Origin: Photobacterium swingsii
GTDB lineage: Bacteria > Pseudomonadota > Gammaproteobacteria > Enterobacterales > Vibrionaceae
Reading direction: 5' to 3'
NCBI RefSeq assembly: GCF_024346715.1
Contig: NZ_AP024853.1
Location: 806,001-870,000 of the forward strand
Length of the DNA: 64,000 nt
Shown here: positions 1 to 8,950 of the stretch, piece by piece
Layout: every line of letters starts with the position of its first letter
How positions within the stretch are numbered: the first letter of the stretch is position 1
Notes under the pieces: generated by a model
Seen by the model: only the letters and a program-made list of their open reading frames with translations
Told to the model about the DNA's origin: nothing
Databases searched by the model: none
Program-made: the position numbers and the translations under genes

Positions 1-196
1 TGTCATCACCATTTACAAAACTTTCAACCATCACTTGATAAATACGTAGGTCTTGCGATTGTTCGACCATAGGTGCTGCACATTCATAGGGCTCGCTGAG
101 ATACCCTAAGGCTTCACTATTTTGTGTGCTTTGGCAGCCCGCAAGCGCAGTAGCAACCATGATCGCTAACGTTGTTTTTCCTATCCTTTTATTCAC
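1..196 (-). CDS. Lipoprotein, probable GH13 alpha-amylase (5' part only)
   Basis: Only the first 65 codons lie in the window; the gene continues past base 1. It starts at a GTG with a good AGGAC-type ribosome site. The N-terminus (MNKRIGKTTLAIMVATALAGC) is a lipoprotein signal with lipobox LAGC, so the mature protein should be lipid-anchored. After a short linker comes the stretch LRIYQVMVESFVNGD, which resembles the first strand of the catalytic barrel in GH13 alpha-amylases. The lipoprotein call is seen directly; the amylase call rests on this one motif and is inference. Confidence 0.6.
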   Translation of the reverse strand, partial: MNKRIGKTTLAIMVATALAGCQSTQNSEALGYLSEPYECAAPMVEQSQDLRIYQVMVESFVNGDD

Positions 197-435
197 GATG
201 AAGTCCTTCAATAAGTTATTACTTGTTATTGTTTGTCTTATATCTCAATAATTTCATCGTTATTATCTGTGATATGGACAAGTATTAACCCATCCTTAAA
301 GCACTTTATTACAGGCGTAGAAGTAAGGCTGAGAGATCAAGGTCACACTCAGCACCTCACTAATACTAATCTTTGTTTTTATTGCATTTTATCTGGCACC
401 AATCTCGTTCATTTATACCTACGAACTATCAGCAT

Positions 436-1359
436 CTACCGTTCTGTACTCAGTGAAAATTCAGATTCAAGTGGTGTATCAATCGTAGATTGCTCTGCGT
501 TGGCGCAAGCTTTTTTCTGCTTCCTCTCAACTTTAGCCAGTAACAGCAAAGGCAAGATAATCAAAGCCGATCCAATCAACATTTCCACTTCGGGTATTTC
601 ACCAAACCATAAAATGCCCACTAATACAGCACCAAGTAAACCACTGTATTCAGCGCTGGCAATTTTATTACTCTCAACCGAACGGTAGGCAACAACGCAG
701 GTTGCGGCATAAATAAGAATAAAGAAGCTCGAGCCTGCAGCAGTCAGTAACGGCGTCCAGTTCCATGTTTCACCTTCCCACAAGGCTAAGCCTAATGATG
801 CTGGCATACCGACAGCATTCGTTAACAATAACGTCTGCGCGACAGTTTGATTGGTGGGTAACTTACGGATCAGCAGGTTATTTCCAGCTAAGGTTAACGC
901 AACCACCAAAGCTGAAATTGCAGCCCAATCAATATGCGTGGGGCGAATCACCACCAGCACACCAATAAAGCCCACCACACCAGTCATGACGGATTTCTTA
1001 GTCAACTTTTCACGGAAGAAAACAAACGCCAGCGGCAACATAATAAGAGGAGCGGCATAAAAAATGGCATTCGCTGTCGCAAGTGGCATTGAGTTAATAG
1101 CAAAAACCATGAATACAGCACCAAAAAGCCAAATATGAGCACGAAGCGCATGCCATTTCAGCCCTTGAGTAAAAGAAGGTAACGCATTTTTGGCACAAAA
1201 TGGCAGCAAGATGATCACGGCTGTTAGTTGGCGAAAAAAGACAAACTGAAACACAGCCACACCATCATCAAGCGTTTTGATCAGCGCATCAGAAAATACT
1301 GCTATTAAATTACCGACTATCAGCAACAACATCGCATAACCAACAGACTTATTAGACAT
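436..1359 (-). CDS. EamA/DMT-family inner-membrane transporter
   Basis: A 307-aa very hydrophobic protein with about ten predicted membrane segments in two EamA repeats (roughly residues 8-135 and 145-280). This is the drug/metabolite transporter fold, which usually exports small metabolites or amino acids. The ATG of MSNKSVGYAML is preferred over a TTG seven codons upstream because the hydrophobic segment then starts normally. It is divergent from the LysR gene at 1460 with a 100-bp shared promoter region, so that regulator probably controls it. The substrate cannot be read from the sequence. Confidence 0.85.
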   Translation of the reverse strand: MSNKSVGYAMLLLIVGNLIAVFSDALIKTLDDGVAVFQFVFFRQLTAVIILLPFCAKNALPSFTQGLKWHALRAHIWLFGAVFMVFAINSMPLATANAIFYAAPLIMLPLAFVFFREKLTKKSVMTGVVGFIGVLVVIRPTHIDWAAISALVVALTLAGNNLLIRKLPTNQTVAQTLLLTNAVGMPASLGLALWEGETWNWTPLLTAAGSSFFILIYAATCVVAYRSVESNKIASAEYSGLLGAVLVGILWFGEIPEVEMLIGSALIILPLLLLAKVERKQKKACANAEQSTIDTPLESEFSLSTER

Positions 1360-1459
1360 TGAACACACTCGTAAATTCAATCAAAATTTTATGCAGAGTA
1401 TTCAATATTCAAAATGAAGTATAATGATAAATATTACTTTAGTATGAGTTATTTCGATA

Positions 1460-2362
1460 ATGAAACTTCCACCACTCCGAGCTGTTCACTGCTTTGAGGC
1501 CGTAGCCCGTCATAACAGTTTTTCGCAAGCAGCTGAGGCACTCAATGTCACTCAAAGTGCCGTGAGTCACCAGGTAAAATTACTGGAAGATTATTTAGGA
1601 AAACCGCTGTTTATTCGTCAAGGTCGCCTGCTTTCTCTCAGTGAGGACGGTAAACATTATTACGATACGATCAGCAATGCGCTACAAGATATCGCACATG
1701 CCAGCCATATCGTAAAAGAAGGTAAAAAAGGGCAATTACGGTTAGCAATGTACAGCACTTTAGCCGTTAAGTGGCTTATCCCCCGCCTTGATAAACTGAG
1801 GCAAGAATACCCAGAGATCGATCTCTCATTGACCATGGTTGCAGACGAACCCGACTTTAACGATCAAACTGCCGATTGCTTTATCACTTGCAAGCCGCCA
1901 AAAGCCAAATACACCAGCGACCTCTTGTATAACGAACGCATTTACCCTGTGTGTAGTAAACAGTTATGGGAGAAAATTAAAGACCAGACTATGCCTGATG
2001 CGCTTTGGCAGTTCCCGCTATTATCCGTTAAATCCGTACTTCCAGCAGGCAAAGAAGGTGATGATTGGCGCACATGGTGTCAGTTAGGACACTTTCAGTT
2101 ACCTCATCATGCGCAGATGCATTATTTTAGTCATCTACTCCTCTCAGCAGAGGCCGCACGTTACAACCAAGGCATCGCACTATTAAATCACTATTTCATG
2201 ACTGAAGAAGAAAATCAGCACGACCTAGTACGTATTCCATTACACGATCTTCCCACTGGAGACAGCTTTTATTTCACATATAAAGATAGCAGTGCCGATC
2301 AACCGAATATCCGCAAACTGGGAGCATGGCTGCGCCGTCAGTGTGATGAAATGGAAGAGTAA
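1460..2362 (+). CDS. LysR-family transcriptional regulator, GcvA-like
   Basis: A 300-aa LysR protein. The N-terminal winged helix-turn-helix covers residues 4-62, with the typical run HNSFSQAAEALNVTQSAVSH, followed by a linker helix and a periplasmic-binding-like effector domain (about 90-295). The opening LPPLRAVHCFEAVARH matches the GcvA branch. It is divergent from the EamA transporter, a standard arrangement in which a LysR protein controls its neighbour's promoter and its own. The effector is unknown. Confidence 0.88.
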   Translation: MKLPPLRAVHCFEAVARHNSFSQAAEALNVTQSAVSHQVKLLEDYLGKPLFIRQGRLLSLSEDGKHYYDTISNALQDIAHASHIVKEGKKGQLRLAMYSTLAVKWLIPRLDKLRQEYPEIDLSLTMVADEPDFNDQTADCFITCKPPKAKYTSDLLYNERIYPVCSKQLWEKIKDQTMPDALWQFPLLSVKSVLPAGKEGDDWRTWCQLGHFQLPHHAQMHYFSHLLLSAEAARYNQGIALLNHYFMTEEENQHDLVRIPLHDLPTGDSFYFTYKDSSADQPNIRKLGAWLRRQCDEMEE

Positions 2363-2679
2363 TAACCTAATGGTGGACATTTAAATATTAGTAAAACAAG
2401 CTTTACCAACTGAAATATTATGCATTCAACCTCAATAATCAACCTAAGCATAAATGCATTCAATCATGAAACTAAGCAGAAGTGAGACCGAGGTTTTATA
2501 ACAAATATTCTAAAAAATATAACGATTCTAAGCCAATTTTCACAACGGTGAGAAAAGGTATACCGCCATTAGCCTTAAGACAGTGAAGACTTTACTGCAC
2601 TTTTTCATTTTGTTGTAACTTCCCACTCGAAACGCAAAGGCTTTTGTGGCACATTAGCGCCAAAGTACGAGGAGTTATC
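2363..2679. other. Intergenic region, 317 bp
   Basis: AT-rich non-coding stretch between the LysR gene and the 35-codon membrane protein. It contains a near-repeat of ATGCATTCAA at about 2420 and 2454. The final 60 bases presumably hold the promoter of the small gene. No RNA gene or clear terminator is visible. Confidence 0.5.
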
Positions 2680-2787
2680 ATGGATAAGCTATTTGCAGTA
2701 TTAAACAAGATTGCCGCATTTCTGGCGATGATCATGTTTGTGATTGGCGGTGGCATGGCACTGTACGTTGCCTTCTATGGACCATAG
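2680..2787 (+). CDS. 35-aa single-pass membrane protein
   Basis: A short gene with a strong ribosome site (GAGGAG, six bases before the ATG). The product runs MDKLFAVLNKIAAFLAMIMF and then VIGGGMALYVAFYGP. That is a short amphipathic start, one glycine-containing transmembrane helix (about residues 10-31) and a tiny polar tail. The protein resembles no family I can name. Its size and build match small membrane proteins that bind or tune larger membrane partners. It lies alone, 40 bp before a methyltransferase gene with which it may be co-transcribed. Coding support: good SD, clean start and stop, hydrophobic bias and no rare composition. Confidence 0.65.
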   Translation: MDKLFAVLNKIAAFLAMIMFVIGGGMALYVAFYGP

Positions 2788-2827
2788 TTTATGACTGTGG
2801 GCCTACAACTTGGTTAAAGGAAACAAT

Positions 2828-3442
2828 GTGAATTTTCTTGATCGCCTCAACATTTATTTTTATCACAAAGACAGAAATAAAAAGTGGCCAGATAATCCGC
2901 CCAAAATTCTTGGCTGGCGAGATGAAGAGTCGCAGCTTTCACGCTTTCGTATCATAGCGAAACAGCACGACTTCAATCATAAAACTGTGCTCGATTTAGG
3001 GTGCGGCTACGGTGACTTTAAACCCTTTATTGATCAGCACTACGATATTGCGTATTACACTGGCATCGACCAGCATAAAGCTTTCATAAAGGAAGCGAAG
3101 AAACGCCAACTAACGGCAAGTGAATTCTTTGACGCTGACTTTGCCCGAGATACTTTGCCAAAGCACGACATAGTGATTGCTTCAGGCTCACTGAACTACC
3201 ATAGCAGTGACTCAAATTATCTCGTCAATATGATCAGTAAAATGTATCAAGCCGCGAATGATGCCGTGATCTTTAACCTTCTCAATGCAAAAACATTTCC
3301 TGAAGATACCCTGTTAAAAAGTTATCACTCAGAACATGTCCTCGCTTATTGCCGTACCTTATCAAGCGACTGCTATATCGAAGACCAATATTCTAATGAC
3401 GATTTCACGGTTGTATTAAAAAAGCCTAAAACACACGCCTAA
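2828..3442 (+). CDS. Class I SAM-dependent methyltransferase
   Basis: A 204-aa protein with a Rossmann-type SAM-binding motif I, VLDLGCGYGDF, near residue 58. A later acidic strand end (YTGIDQ) should bind the ribose, and FDADF should contact the adenine. The GTG start is chosen because AAAGGA precedes it at good spacing; a TTG six codons upstream is possible. The methyl acceptor is unknown; the overall length fits small-molecule methyltransferases. It is followed by a bidirectional terminator shared with the VOC gene on the other strand. Confidence 0.82.
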   Translation: MNFLDRLNIYFYHKDRNKKWPDNPPKILGWRDEESQLSRFRIIAKQHDFNHKTVLDLGCGYGDFKPFIDQHYDIAYYTGIDQHKAFIKEAKKRQLTASEFFDADFARDTLPKHDIVIASGSLNYHSSDSNYLVNMISKMYQAANDAVIFNLLNAKTFPEDTLLKSYHSEHVLAYCRTLSSDCYIEDQYSNDDFTVVLKKPKTHA

Positions 3443-3465
3443 AACAGCAGCAAACTCGATCAAAA

Positions 3466-3491
3466 AAGGATTGGCATTACGGCCAATCCTT
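3466..3491. terminator. Bidirectional rho-independent terminator
   Basis: Ten-base perfect stem (AAGGATTGGC / GCCAATCCTT) with a six-base loop, flanked by A and T runs. It sits between the convergent methyltransferase and VOC genes. Confidence 0.75.
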
Positions 3492-3527
3492 CTTGGTATA
3501 CAACTTCAATTTTTACACCTCAGTCGA

Positions 3528-4013
3528 TTACTCATACTCAGATGCATAAGTTTCTTCATAGGTGTGAGAATAAAGCTCGAACAAGTTACCAAACGGGTCT
3601 TCTAGATAAACCATTTTAGCTTGCTTGTTATCATCTTCAGGGTGGTAGCGCATAATATCCATGCGTACTTTGCCGCCAAATTCTTCCGTACGTGCAATCA
3701 CTCCTTCAAAATCATCGGTTTGCAGGCAGAAATGGAAGATACCGATGCGAGAAAAATCAACCTCATGTCGTTCTTGGCGCTCTTTCATTTCAAACAGTTC
3801 AACACCAATGCCATCGGTTGTGACTAAATGCGCAATGTTAAACCCTTTAAACCCTTCACCGAAAACAGCGATACACATACGGCCGATTGCAGTTTCACGT
3901 TCTTCTTCAACTTTGGTATTGCCCATCACGATGTTAAGGCCTAGCGCACGAGTATAAAACTCAACGGCTTTATCCATATCACCCACCATGATACCTACGT
4001 GATTCATTTTCAT
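3528..4013 (-). CDS. VOC-family (glyoxalase/dioxygenase-like) protein
   Basis: A 161-aa protein of the vicinal oxygen chelate superfamily. Two beta-alpha-beta-beta-beta units are visible: one begins MNHVGIMVGDMDKAVEFYT with H4 as a likely metal ligand, and the second contains GIFHFCLQTDDFEGV. The C-terminal YLEDPFGNLFELY supplies the glutamate ligand (E in FELY). Metal ligands are therefore present and enzyme activity is plausible, but the substrate is unknown. The ATG at MKMNHV is chosen because GGAG lies seven bases ahead; six more codons upstream are open. Confidence 0.8.
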   Translation of the reverse strand: MKMNHVGIMVGDMDKAVEFYTRALGLNIVMGNTKVEEERETAIGRMCIAVFGEGFKGFNIAHLVTTDGIGVELFEMKERQERHEVDFSRIGIFHFCLQTDDFEGVIARTEEFGGKVRMDIMRYHPEDDNKQAKMVYLEDPFGNLFELYSHTYEETYASEYE

Positions 4014-4137
4014 AACTAGCTCCAGATTCAATATTCGGTTCGCGTTTTGTTTCGATGGAGTGAGTATATGGAAGTGTGGTAATTACTTGAAATTATCAAA
4101 ATTAATCAGAATAATAATTTTTTGTTATATATTTAAA

Positions 4138-5034
4138 TTAGCTGCCATTAAGCTCTTTAACCAAAAAATCCAACCACGCTCTTATATGGGGCTTGGGATA
4201 TTCCATGCCCTTGTAAACAGCAAAAATTTCACCGCTATCATGCTCAGAAGATCTCGCCGTCCAGCTAGGTAGTACTTCTACCAGCTGCTGAGATTTCAAA
4301 TACGGTTCTACCATCCATGTAGAGAGAAGTAATACACCCGATCCGCATAACGCCGCACTTAACAATGGCGATCCGCCTCTCGACGCTAGATTACCGCTAA
4401 CAGGTACTCGACGCTGCTCTGTATCATTCGAAAAGTAGAAATAATTGCGCTGCCGTGCATGACTTATTAATAAGCAATTGTGGTGTTGTAAGTCCTCTGG
4501 CTGTTTAATTTCTGGATGAGCGGCCAGATATTCAGGCGTTGCGACCAAAGACGTAAGGTTTGGCATTAACTTACGCGCTTTCAAATTACTGTCTTGTGGT
4601 GTACCAATGCGAATCGCGATATCTATATTCTCGCTGTGCAAATCAACCATGTGATTATCTAAATCAATTTCCACTTTCACTTTGGGGTATTGCGCTAAAA
4701 AGCGCGGTAGTAGAGGCGCGAGCACCAAATTACCAAAACTTTCAAACACTGAAATACGTAGCATGCCTTGCGGTTCGGCACGGTCACCCTTCATTTCTGA
4801 TATTAACTTATTAGCATCAAACAATATTTTTATCGATTCTTGATAAAAATATTCGCCTTCTTCGGTTAAAGACAGGCTACGTGTACTACGCCTAAATAGT
4901 GTTGATTGCAGCGTATGTTCTAAATTATCAATTGCACGAGAAATAGAGGACGGGGCCATATTCAGGACCTGCCCTGCTTTGGAAAAGCTACCCGACTCAA
5001 CAACCTGCGCCAGTATTTTTATTTGATTTAACAT
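4138..5034 (-). CDS. LysR-family regulator, CrgA-type
   Basis: A 298-aa LysR protein. The helix-turn-helix contains GSFSKAGQVLNMAPSSISRA, and the arginine-rich wing reads LFRRSTRSLSLTEEG, typical of the CrgA/YafC group. The effector domain spans about 90-290. The ATG of MLNQIKIL is preceded by AGGTGGGG; an upstream in-frame start eight codons earlier is less likely. It is divergent from the AhpD-like gene at 5180, which is its most probable target. Confidence 0.87.
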   Translation of the reverse strand: MLNQIKILAQVVESGSFSKAGQVLNMAPSSISRAIDNLEHTLQSTLFRRSTRSLSLTEEGEYFYQESIKILFDANKLISEMKGDRAEPQGMLRISVFESFGNLVLAPLLPRFLAQYPKVKVEIDLDNHMVDLHSENIDIAIRIGTPQDSNLKARKLMPNLTSLVATPEYLAAHPEIKQPEDLQHHNCLLISHARQRNYFYFSNDTEQRRVPVSGNLASRGGSPLLSAALCGSGVLLLSTWMVEPYLKSQQLVEVLPSWTARSSEHDSGEIFAVYKGMEYPKPHIRAWLDFLVKELNGS

Positions 5035-5179
5035 TCCCCACCTTTGCGAATTACGCAAAACTTATTTAGGTTCAAGCACTATTCTGCACTTAGGTATTTT
5101 AGCGCACAATTCATCTCGTCGATAAGACGTATCAACTTATAAAGCAACTCCATACAGAAATTACATTAAAGGTAACATT

Positions 5180-5614
5180 ATGAATAACCGTATTACTATC
5201 TCAGAAATTCAACCTAAAGCACTAACTGCTATGCTAGGTCTGGAAAGTTACCTTGCTACTACCGAATTAGCGGCTGAATTAAAAGAGCTAATCAAACTAA
5301 GAGCCTCAATGATTAACCAATGTGCATATTGCATTGAAATGCATACAAAAGCGGCATTAGAGCTGGGTGTGGAACAACAAAAGATTTTTGCACTTTCCGC
5401 ATGGAAAGAATCACCACGTTTTGACCCAAAAGAGCAAGCACTGCTGCAATTAATCGATGAAATGACACTCATTCATCAAGCCGGTGTGTCTGATGTAACT
5501 TACCAAGCCTGTATTAATCACTTTGGTGAGCAACAAACAGCTGAAGCTATGATGCAAACCATCACGATTAACGCGTGGAATCGCTTTGCGCTTGCGACCA
5601 AAATGCAGCACTAA
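5180..5614 (+). CDS. AhpD-like / carboxymuconolactone decarboxylase-family protein
   Basis: A 144-aa all-helical protein of the CMD/AhpD family. The redox motif C48-A-Y-C51-x3-H55 is complete, with upstream glutamate E36 in ELKELIKLR, as in AhpD peroxidase-type members. These proteins act as thiol-based alkylhydroperoxidases or related disulfide reductases in the cytoplasm. The gene is divergent from a LysR regulator and is followed 54 bp later by a small membrane gene on the same strand, so the two may be co-expressed. Confidence 0.85.
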   Translation: MNNRITISEIQPKALTAMLGLESYLATTELAAELKELIKLRASMINQCAYCIEMHTKAALELGVEQQKIFALSAWKESPRFDPKEQALLQLIDEMTLIHQAGVSDVTYQACINHFGEQQTAEAMMQTITINAWNRFALATKMQH

Positions 5615-5668
5615 TTCTGTATTACCGCTCAATACATGCGATTAAATAGAATGACCGCCTAGGAATAA

Positions 5669-5920
5669 ATGATGAACACAGTAGAAGTATTAGGTTATAT
5701 CGCATCGCTGATGATAGCGCTGTCGCTAACAATGAAAAATATCGTGAAACTGCGAGTACTCAATTTTATTGGTTGCATGCTTTTCACTACCTATGCGTTG
5801 CTGATTAACGCATGGCCTGTCGCGGTAACCAATGGTTTTATCGCCTGTGTTAATGTTTATTTTCTACTAAAAATGCACAACGAAACAGCTAGACCGCACA
5901 GTTCATTACATAGAAACTAA
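5669..5920 (+). CDS. Small inner-membrane protein, YgjV-like
   Basis: An 83-aa protein with about three transmembrane helices (residues 6-22, 32-48, 50-68) and a basic C-terminal tail ending HSSLHRN. The pattern of a first helix followed by TMKNIVKLRVLNFIGCMLF matches the YgjV/inner-membrane repeat family, whose role is not established. AGGA precedes the start; two adjacent ATG codons are possible. A strong terminator follows directly. Confidence 0.7.
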   Translation: MMNTVEVLGYIASLMIALSLTMKNIVKLRVLNFIGCMLFTTYALLINAWPVAVTNGFIACVNVYFLLKMHNETARPHSSLHRN

Positions 5921-5935
5921 AGCGTTATTTATGAG

Positions 5936-5969
5936 AAACGGCCTAGAGGATAAATCCTTTAGGCCGTTT
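5936..5969 (+). terminator. Rho-independent terminator
   Basis: Fifteen-base stem with one G-T pair, loop TAAA, ending in TTTT. It closes the AhpD-like/YgjV-like unit. Confidence 0.8.
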
Positions 5970-6034
5970 TCTGAATGGCATCGTTATATAATTGCCCTGT
6001 TATACCAATCTCACTCAGTTTGCTCATTCCAACC

Positions 6035-6793
6035 TTACATTCGCATACCGCCATCCACTTCAATGACGCGACCCGTTAGGTAATCATTTTCAAGAATGAA
6101 TTTAACGGTATGAGCAACCTCGGCAGCATCACCAATACGCCCTAGTGGCACCATTTGCTCAAGCCGTTCTATGGCTTCTGGTTTTAACTGATCGGCCATG
6201 GCCGTTTTGATAACCCCTGGTGCAATCGCAGCAGCACGGATCCCGTACCGACTCAACTCTTTTGCCCAACACACTGCCATAGTAGCTACTGCAGCTTTAG
6301 AGGCCGCGTAGTTGGTTTGACCGATATTACCCGCCCGTGCCACGCTTGAAATATTAATGATCACCCCTTGGCGCTGAGTTTCTATCATTTTCGCAGCAGC
6401 TTCGCGGCCACACAGAAAGGTACCATTCACGTTCACATTCATCACAGTCGTGAACTGCTCTAATGACATCTTCGACAAGACACCTTCTTTTTGCTTTACC
6501 AATAACCCGTCTCTCAATATACCGGCATTATTGATTAAGCCATCAAGCTGACCAAAGTCTTCAACAATATTGCTAAATGCGGTTTCAACATCGGCCTCAT
6601 TGGTCACGTCTGCTTTGTAAATCATGGCGCGAGCACTGAGTATGTGGCATTGGTCTTGCGTTAATCGAAGGGCTTCTCCATTCACATCAATTAAGGCGAG
6701 ATCAGCCCCTAACTGTGCCAATGTAATTGCCATCATTTGACCTAATCCTTGTCCTGCCCCCGTTATCGCAATCACGCTCTCTTTAATATCCAT
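6035..6793 (-). CDS. SDR dehydrogenase, probable 3-hydroxy-2-methylbutyryl-CoA dehydrogenase (IvdG type)
   Basis: A 252-aa short-chain dehydrogenase. It has the nucleotide-binding GAGQGLG (12-18), NNAG (88-91) and a complete catalytic set S150, Y162 and K166 (YAASK). It is the last gene of a seven-gene branched-chain acyl-CoA operon, 18 bp after mmsB. Position and family match the enzyme that oxidises 3-hydroxy-2-methylbutyryl-CoA in isoleucine breakdown (named ivdG in Shewanella). By sequence alone a FabG-like acyl reductase cannot be excluded; the role is inferred from context. Confidence 0.82.
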   Translation of the reverse strand: MDIKESVIAITGAGQGLGQMMAITLAQLGADLALIDVNGEALRLTQDQCHILSARAMIYKADVTNEADVETAFSNIVEDFGQLDGLINNAGILRDGLLVKQKEGVLSKMSLEQFTTVMNVNVNGTFLCGREAAAKMIETQRQGVIINISSVARAGNIGQTNYAASKAAVATMAVCWAKELSRYGIRAAAIAPGVIKTAMADQLKPEAIERLEQMVPLGRIGDAAEVAHTVKFILENDYLTGRVIEVDGGMRM

Positions 6794-6811
6794 GGGCGAA
6801 AGTCCTTATCA

Positions 6812-7711
6812 CTATTTCTTTGAATACATTTTAAAAATACTCGAAAAGTCTAGTGCTTCATTTCCTCTCGCATTGTGAAACGCGTATAAATTCCGGGCTA
6901 AACTCCCCATCGGGATCGCACTTTGGCTTTTTAAAGCAGCATCGGCCCCTAGCCCTAAATCTTTTAACATCAACTTGCTCATGAAGCCGGGCTGATACTG
7001 GTTACTCGCGGGGACGTTTGGCATAACACCAGGGCAAGGATTATAGAGTTCTAATGCCCAATTACGCCCTGAGCTTTGTAGCATGATATCGGACAACACT
7101 TTAGGATCGAGGCCATTATCTATACCCAAACTAAGGGCCTCACAGGCGCCTGACATTTGTATTCCTAGCATCAGGTTATTACAAATTTTGGCCATTTGAC
7201 CGTCGCCCGCCTGCCCAGCATGGAAGATATTCTTACCCACATGTTGGAGCACTTGCTGCGCTTGTTGAAAACCTATGTTCGACCCACCGACAATAAACGT
7301 CAGTGTGCCCGCCTCTGCGCCAGTCACGCCACCAGAAACAGGGGCATCAACAAACTCCAGCTCTTTATTGTGGGCTTCATTGGCAACTAACCTTGCAGAG
7401 TCTGGGTCTATCGTTGAAGAATCAATGAGGAAGGTGTTCACACTCACCATATTAAGTAAACCAACACCGCCGTGGTGATCGCCTAAGTAAACAGCCCGTA
7501 CATGTTCGCCCGCAGGCAGCATAGTAATGACAGTATCAACACCTTTTACAACATCTTCTAATGAATGAGTAACGACCGCCCCCAAAGGCGATAATGCTTT
7601 CGCGGCCGCTTCATTAATATCAAAAACGCGAACAGAGCAACCTGCTTTGAGCAAATTTTTCACCATAGGTGACCCCATGTTACCAAGGCCAATAAACGCG
7701 ATCGTATTCAT
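6812..7711 (-). CDS. mmsB: 3-hydroxyisobutyrate dehydrogenase
   Basis: A 299-aa enzyme that oxidises 3-hydroxyisobutyrate to methylmalonate semialdehyde with NAD in valine catabolism. The Rossmann motif GLGNMGSPM is at 8-16, the substrate loop DAPVSGG at 123-129, and the catalytic lysine K175 in GQMAKICNN. These are the signatures of beta-hydroxyacid dehydrogenases. The gene lies between the HIB-CoA hydrolase and the SDR gene, so three consecutive valine-pathway steps (hydrolysis, oxidation here, and MmsA upstream) are encoded together. Confidence 0.93.
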   Translation of the reverse strand: MNTIAFIGLGNMGSPMVKNLLKAGCSVRVFDINEAAAKALSPLGAVVTHSLEDVVKGVDTVITMLPAGEHVRAVYLGDHHGGVGLLNMVSVNTFLIDSSTIDPDSARLVANEAHNKELEFVDAPVSGGVTGAEAGTLTFIVGGSNIGFQQAQQVLQHVGKNIFHAGQAGDGQMAKICNNLMLGIQMSGACEALSLGIDNGLDPKVLSDIMLQSSGRNWALELYNPCPGVMPNVPASNQYQPGFMSKLMLKDLGLGADAALKSQSAIPMGSLARNLYAFHNARGNEALDFSSIFKMYSKK

Positions 7712-7754
7712 GTTGACTCCCGTTATATCAAGCTAAATTAATCACTGATCATTC

Positions 7755-8903
7755 TTACTGCTGTAAGTTTGCTAATGGATGAGTATTGTCTGACCACAAG
7801 GAGGTAAAAAGTACATCGATAACACGGTTATCCACTTGCTCAACCGTAGGAAATAACCATTTAGGATCGCCTGTTTTGTCGATTAAGCGCGCTCGGACAC
7901 CTTCTTGAAATTCACCCAATGACCCGCAACGAACCGACAAACTCAGTTCCAATCGAAAACAATCGGCGAGATCTAGGTGAGCATACTGGGTTACTTGACG
8001 AAAACAGATATGTGCCGATATAGGGCTACCTGCTGCCATGGTCGATTTGGCTCTTTCCATCCATTTATCGTTAGCGATTAACCCGTGAATATTGCTTGAG
8101 ATCTGGTAAAGATCATCGCCCATACAGGCGGTTTGGATCTGTTCGAAATAGGGGATAAGTTGCTTGTCGGGAAGTAGAGGATCCGTTTGTGCTGCCACAC
8201 TCAAATTCACGAGCGCTTGATCCACCAGTAAGTAAGGATTATCACTGGCTTGCCAAGGTAGTTGGATGAGATCATTCAATAACTTCTCTTTATGATCGGC
8301 AGGAATAATATGCTCAGCAATATCAAGTGCCAGCGCATCAGAGGCATTAATCACAGCACCAGTTAGCCCCAAAAAAAGCCCGATGCCCTGCGGTAATTGG
8401 TTTAAGAACCAAGTTCCACCCACATCAGGGTATAAACCGATAGTAATTTCGGGCATCGCGAGTTTAGAGCGCTCAGTGAGCACACGGTGGCTCGCGCCTA
8501 CATACAAACCAATCCCACCGCCCATGACAATACCGTCTCCCCAAGCAATGATAGGTTTACTATAGGTATGGATCAGATAATCACACTGGTACTCTAGGGT
8601 GAAGTACCGCGTCAGGAACTCGGTCGCCTGGGTGTGCGACTCATCTTCAGACATTTCATCTTCAGACATGGCATGGTACATCGCTCTTACATCGCCACCC
8701 GCGCAAAATGCCTTTTCGCCAGCACCACACAGTACAACACAGCTAACCATATCATCACGCTGCCATTGCAAGAGTTGATGATAAAGTAAGTCAATCATTT
8801 CATAGCTTAATGCATTTAACGATGCTTGATTGTCGAGCTCTGCCACCCCAATCAGATGACCACTTTTCGATACAAGCAGTTGAAAATTAACAGTGCCCGC
8901 CAT
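7755..8903 (-). CDS. 3-hydroxyisobutyryl-CoA hydrolase
   Basis: A 382-aa crotonase-fold protein, longer than a hydratase and of the usual size for HIBCH. The oxyanion region is MGGGIGLYVGAS (127-138); E152 and D160 in MPEITIGLYPDVGG are the residues expected for the hydrolase rather than a hydratase. It releases 3-hydroxyisobutyrate from its CoA ester. Residues 80-89 hold a duplicated MSEDE caused by a 15-bp tandem repeat in the DNA (8641-8670), in a surface loop before the active site. It belongs to the ivd operon. Confidence 0.9.
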   Translation of the reverse strand: MAGTVNFQLLVSKSGHLIGVAELDNQASLNALSYEMIDLLYHQLLQWQRDDMVSCVVLCGAGEKAFCAGGDVRAMYHAMSEDEMSEDESHTQATEFLTRYFTLEYQCDYLIHTYSKPIIAWGDGIVMGGGIGLYVGASHRVLTERSKLAMPEITIGLYPDVGGTWFLNQLPQGIGLFLGLTGAVINASDALALDIAEHIIPADHKEKLLNDLIQLPWQASDNPYLLVDQALVNLSVAAQTDPLLPDKQLIPYFEQIQTACMGDDLYQISSNIHGLIANDKWMERAKSTMAAGSPISAHICFRQVTQYAHLDLADCFRLELSLSVRCGSLGEFQEGVRARLIDKTGDPKWLFPTVEQVDNRVIDVLFTSLWSDNTHPLANLQQ

Positions 8904-8950
8904 CGCTATCCCTCACGTTATCTGTGACTTGATATTGTTCTTGTTACCCG

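Noticed and set aside
233-688. Open frame on the plus strand opposite the EamA gene
   Set aside because: It overlaps the real transporter gene over most of its length, has no ribosome site and no recognisable protein.
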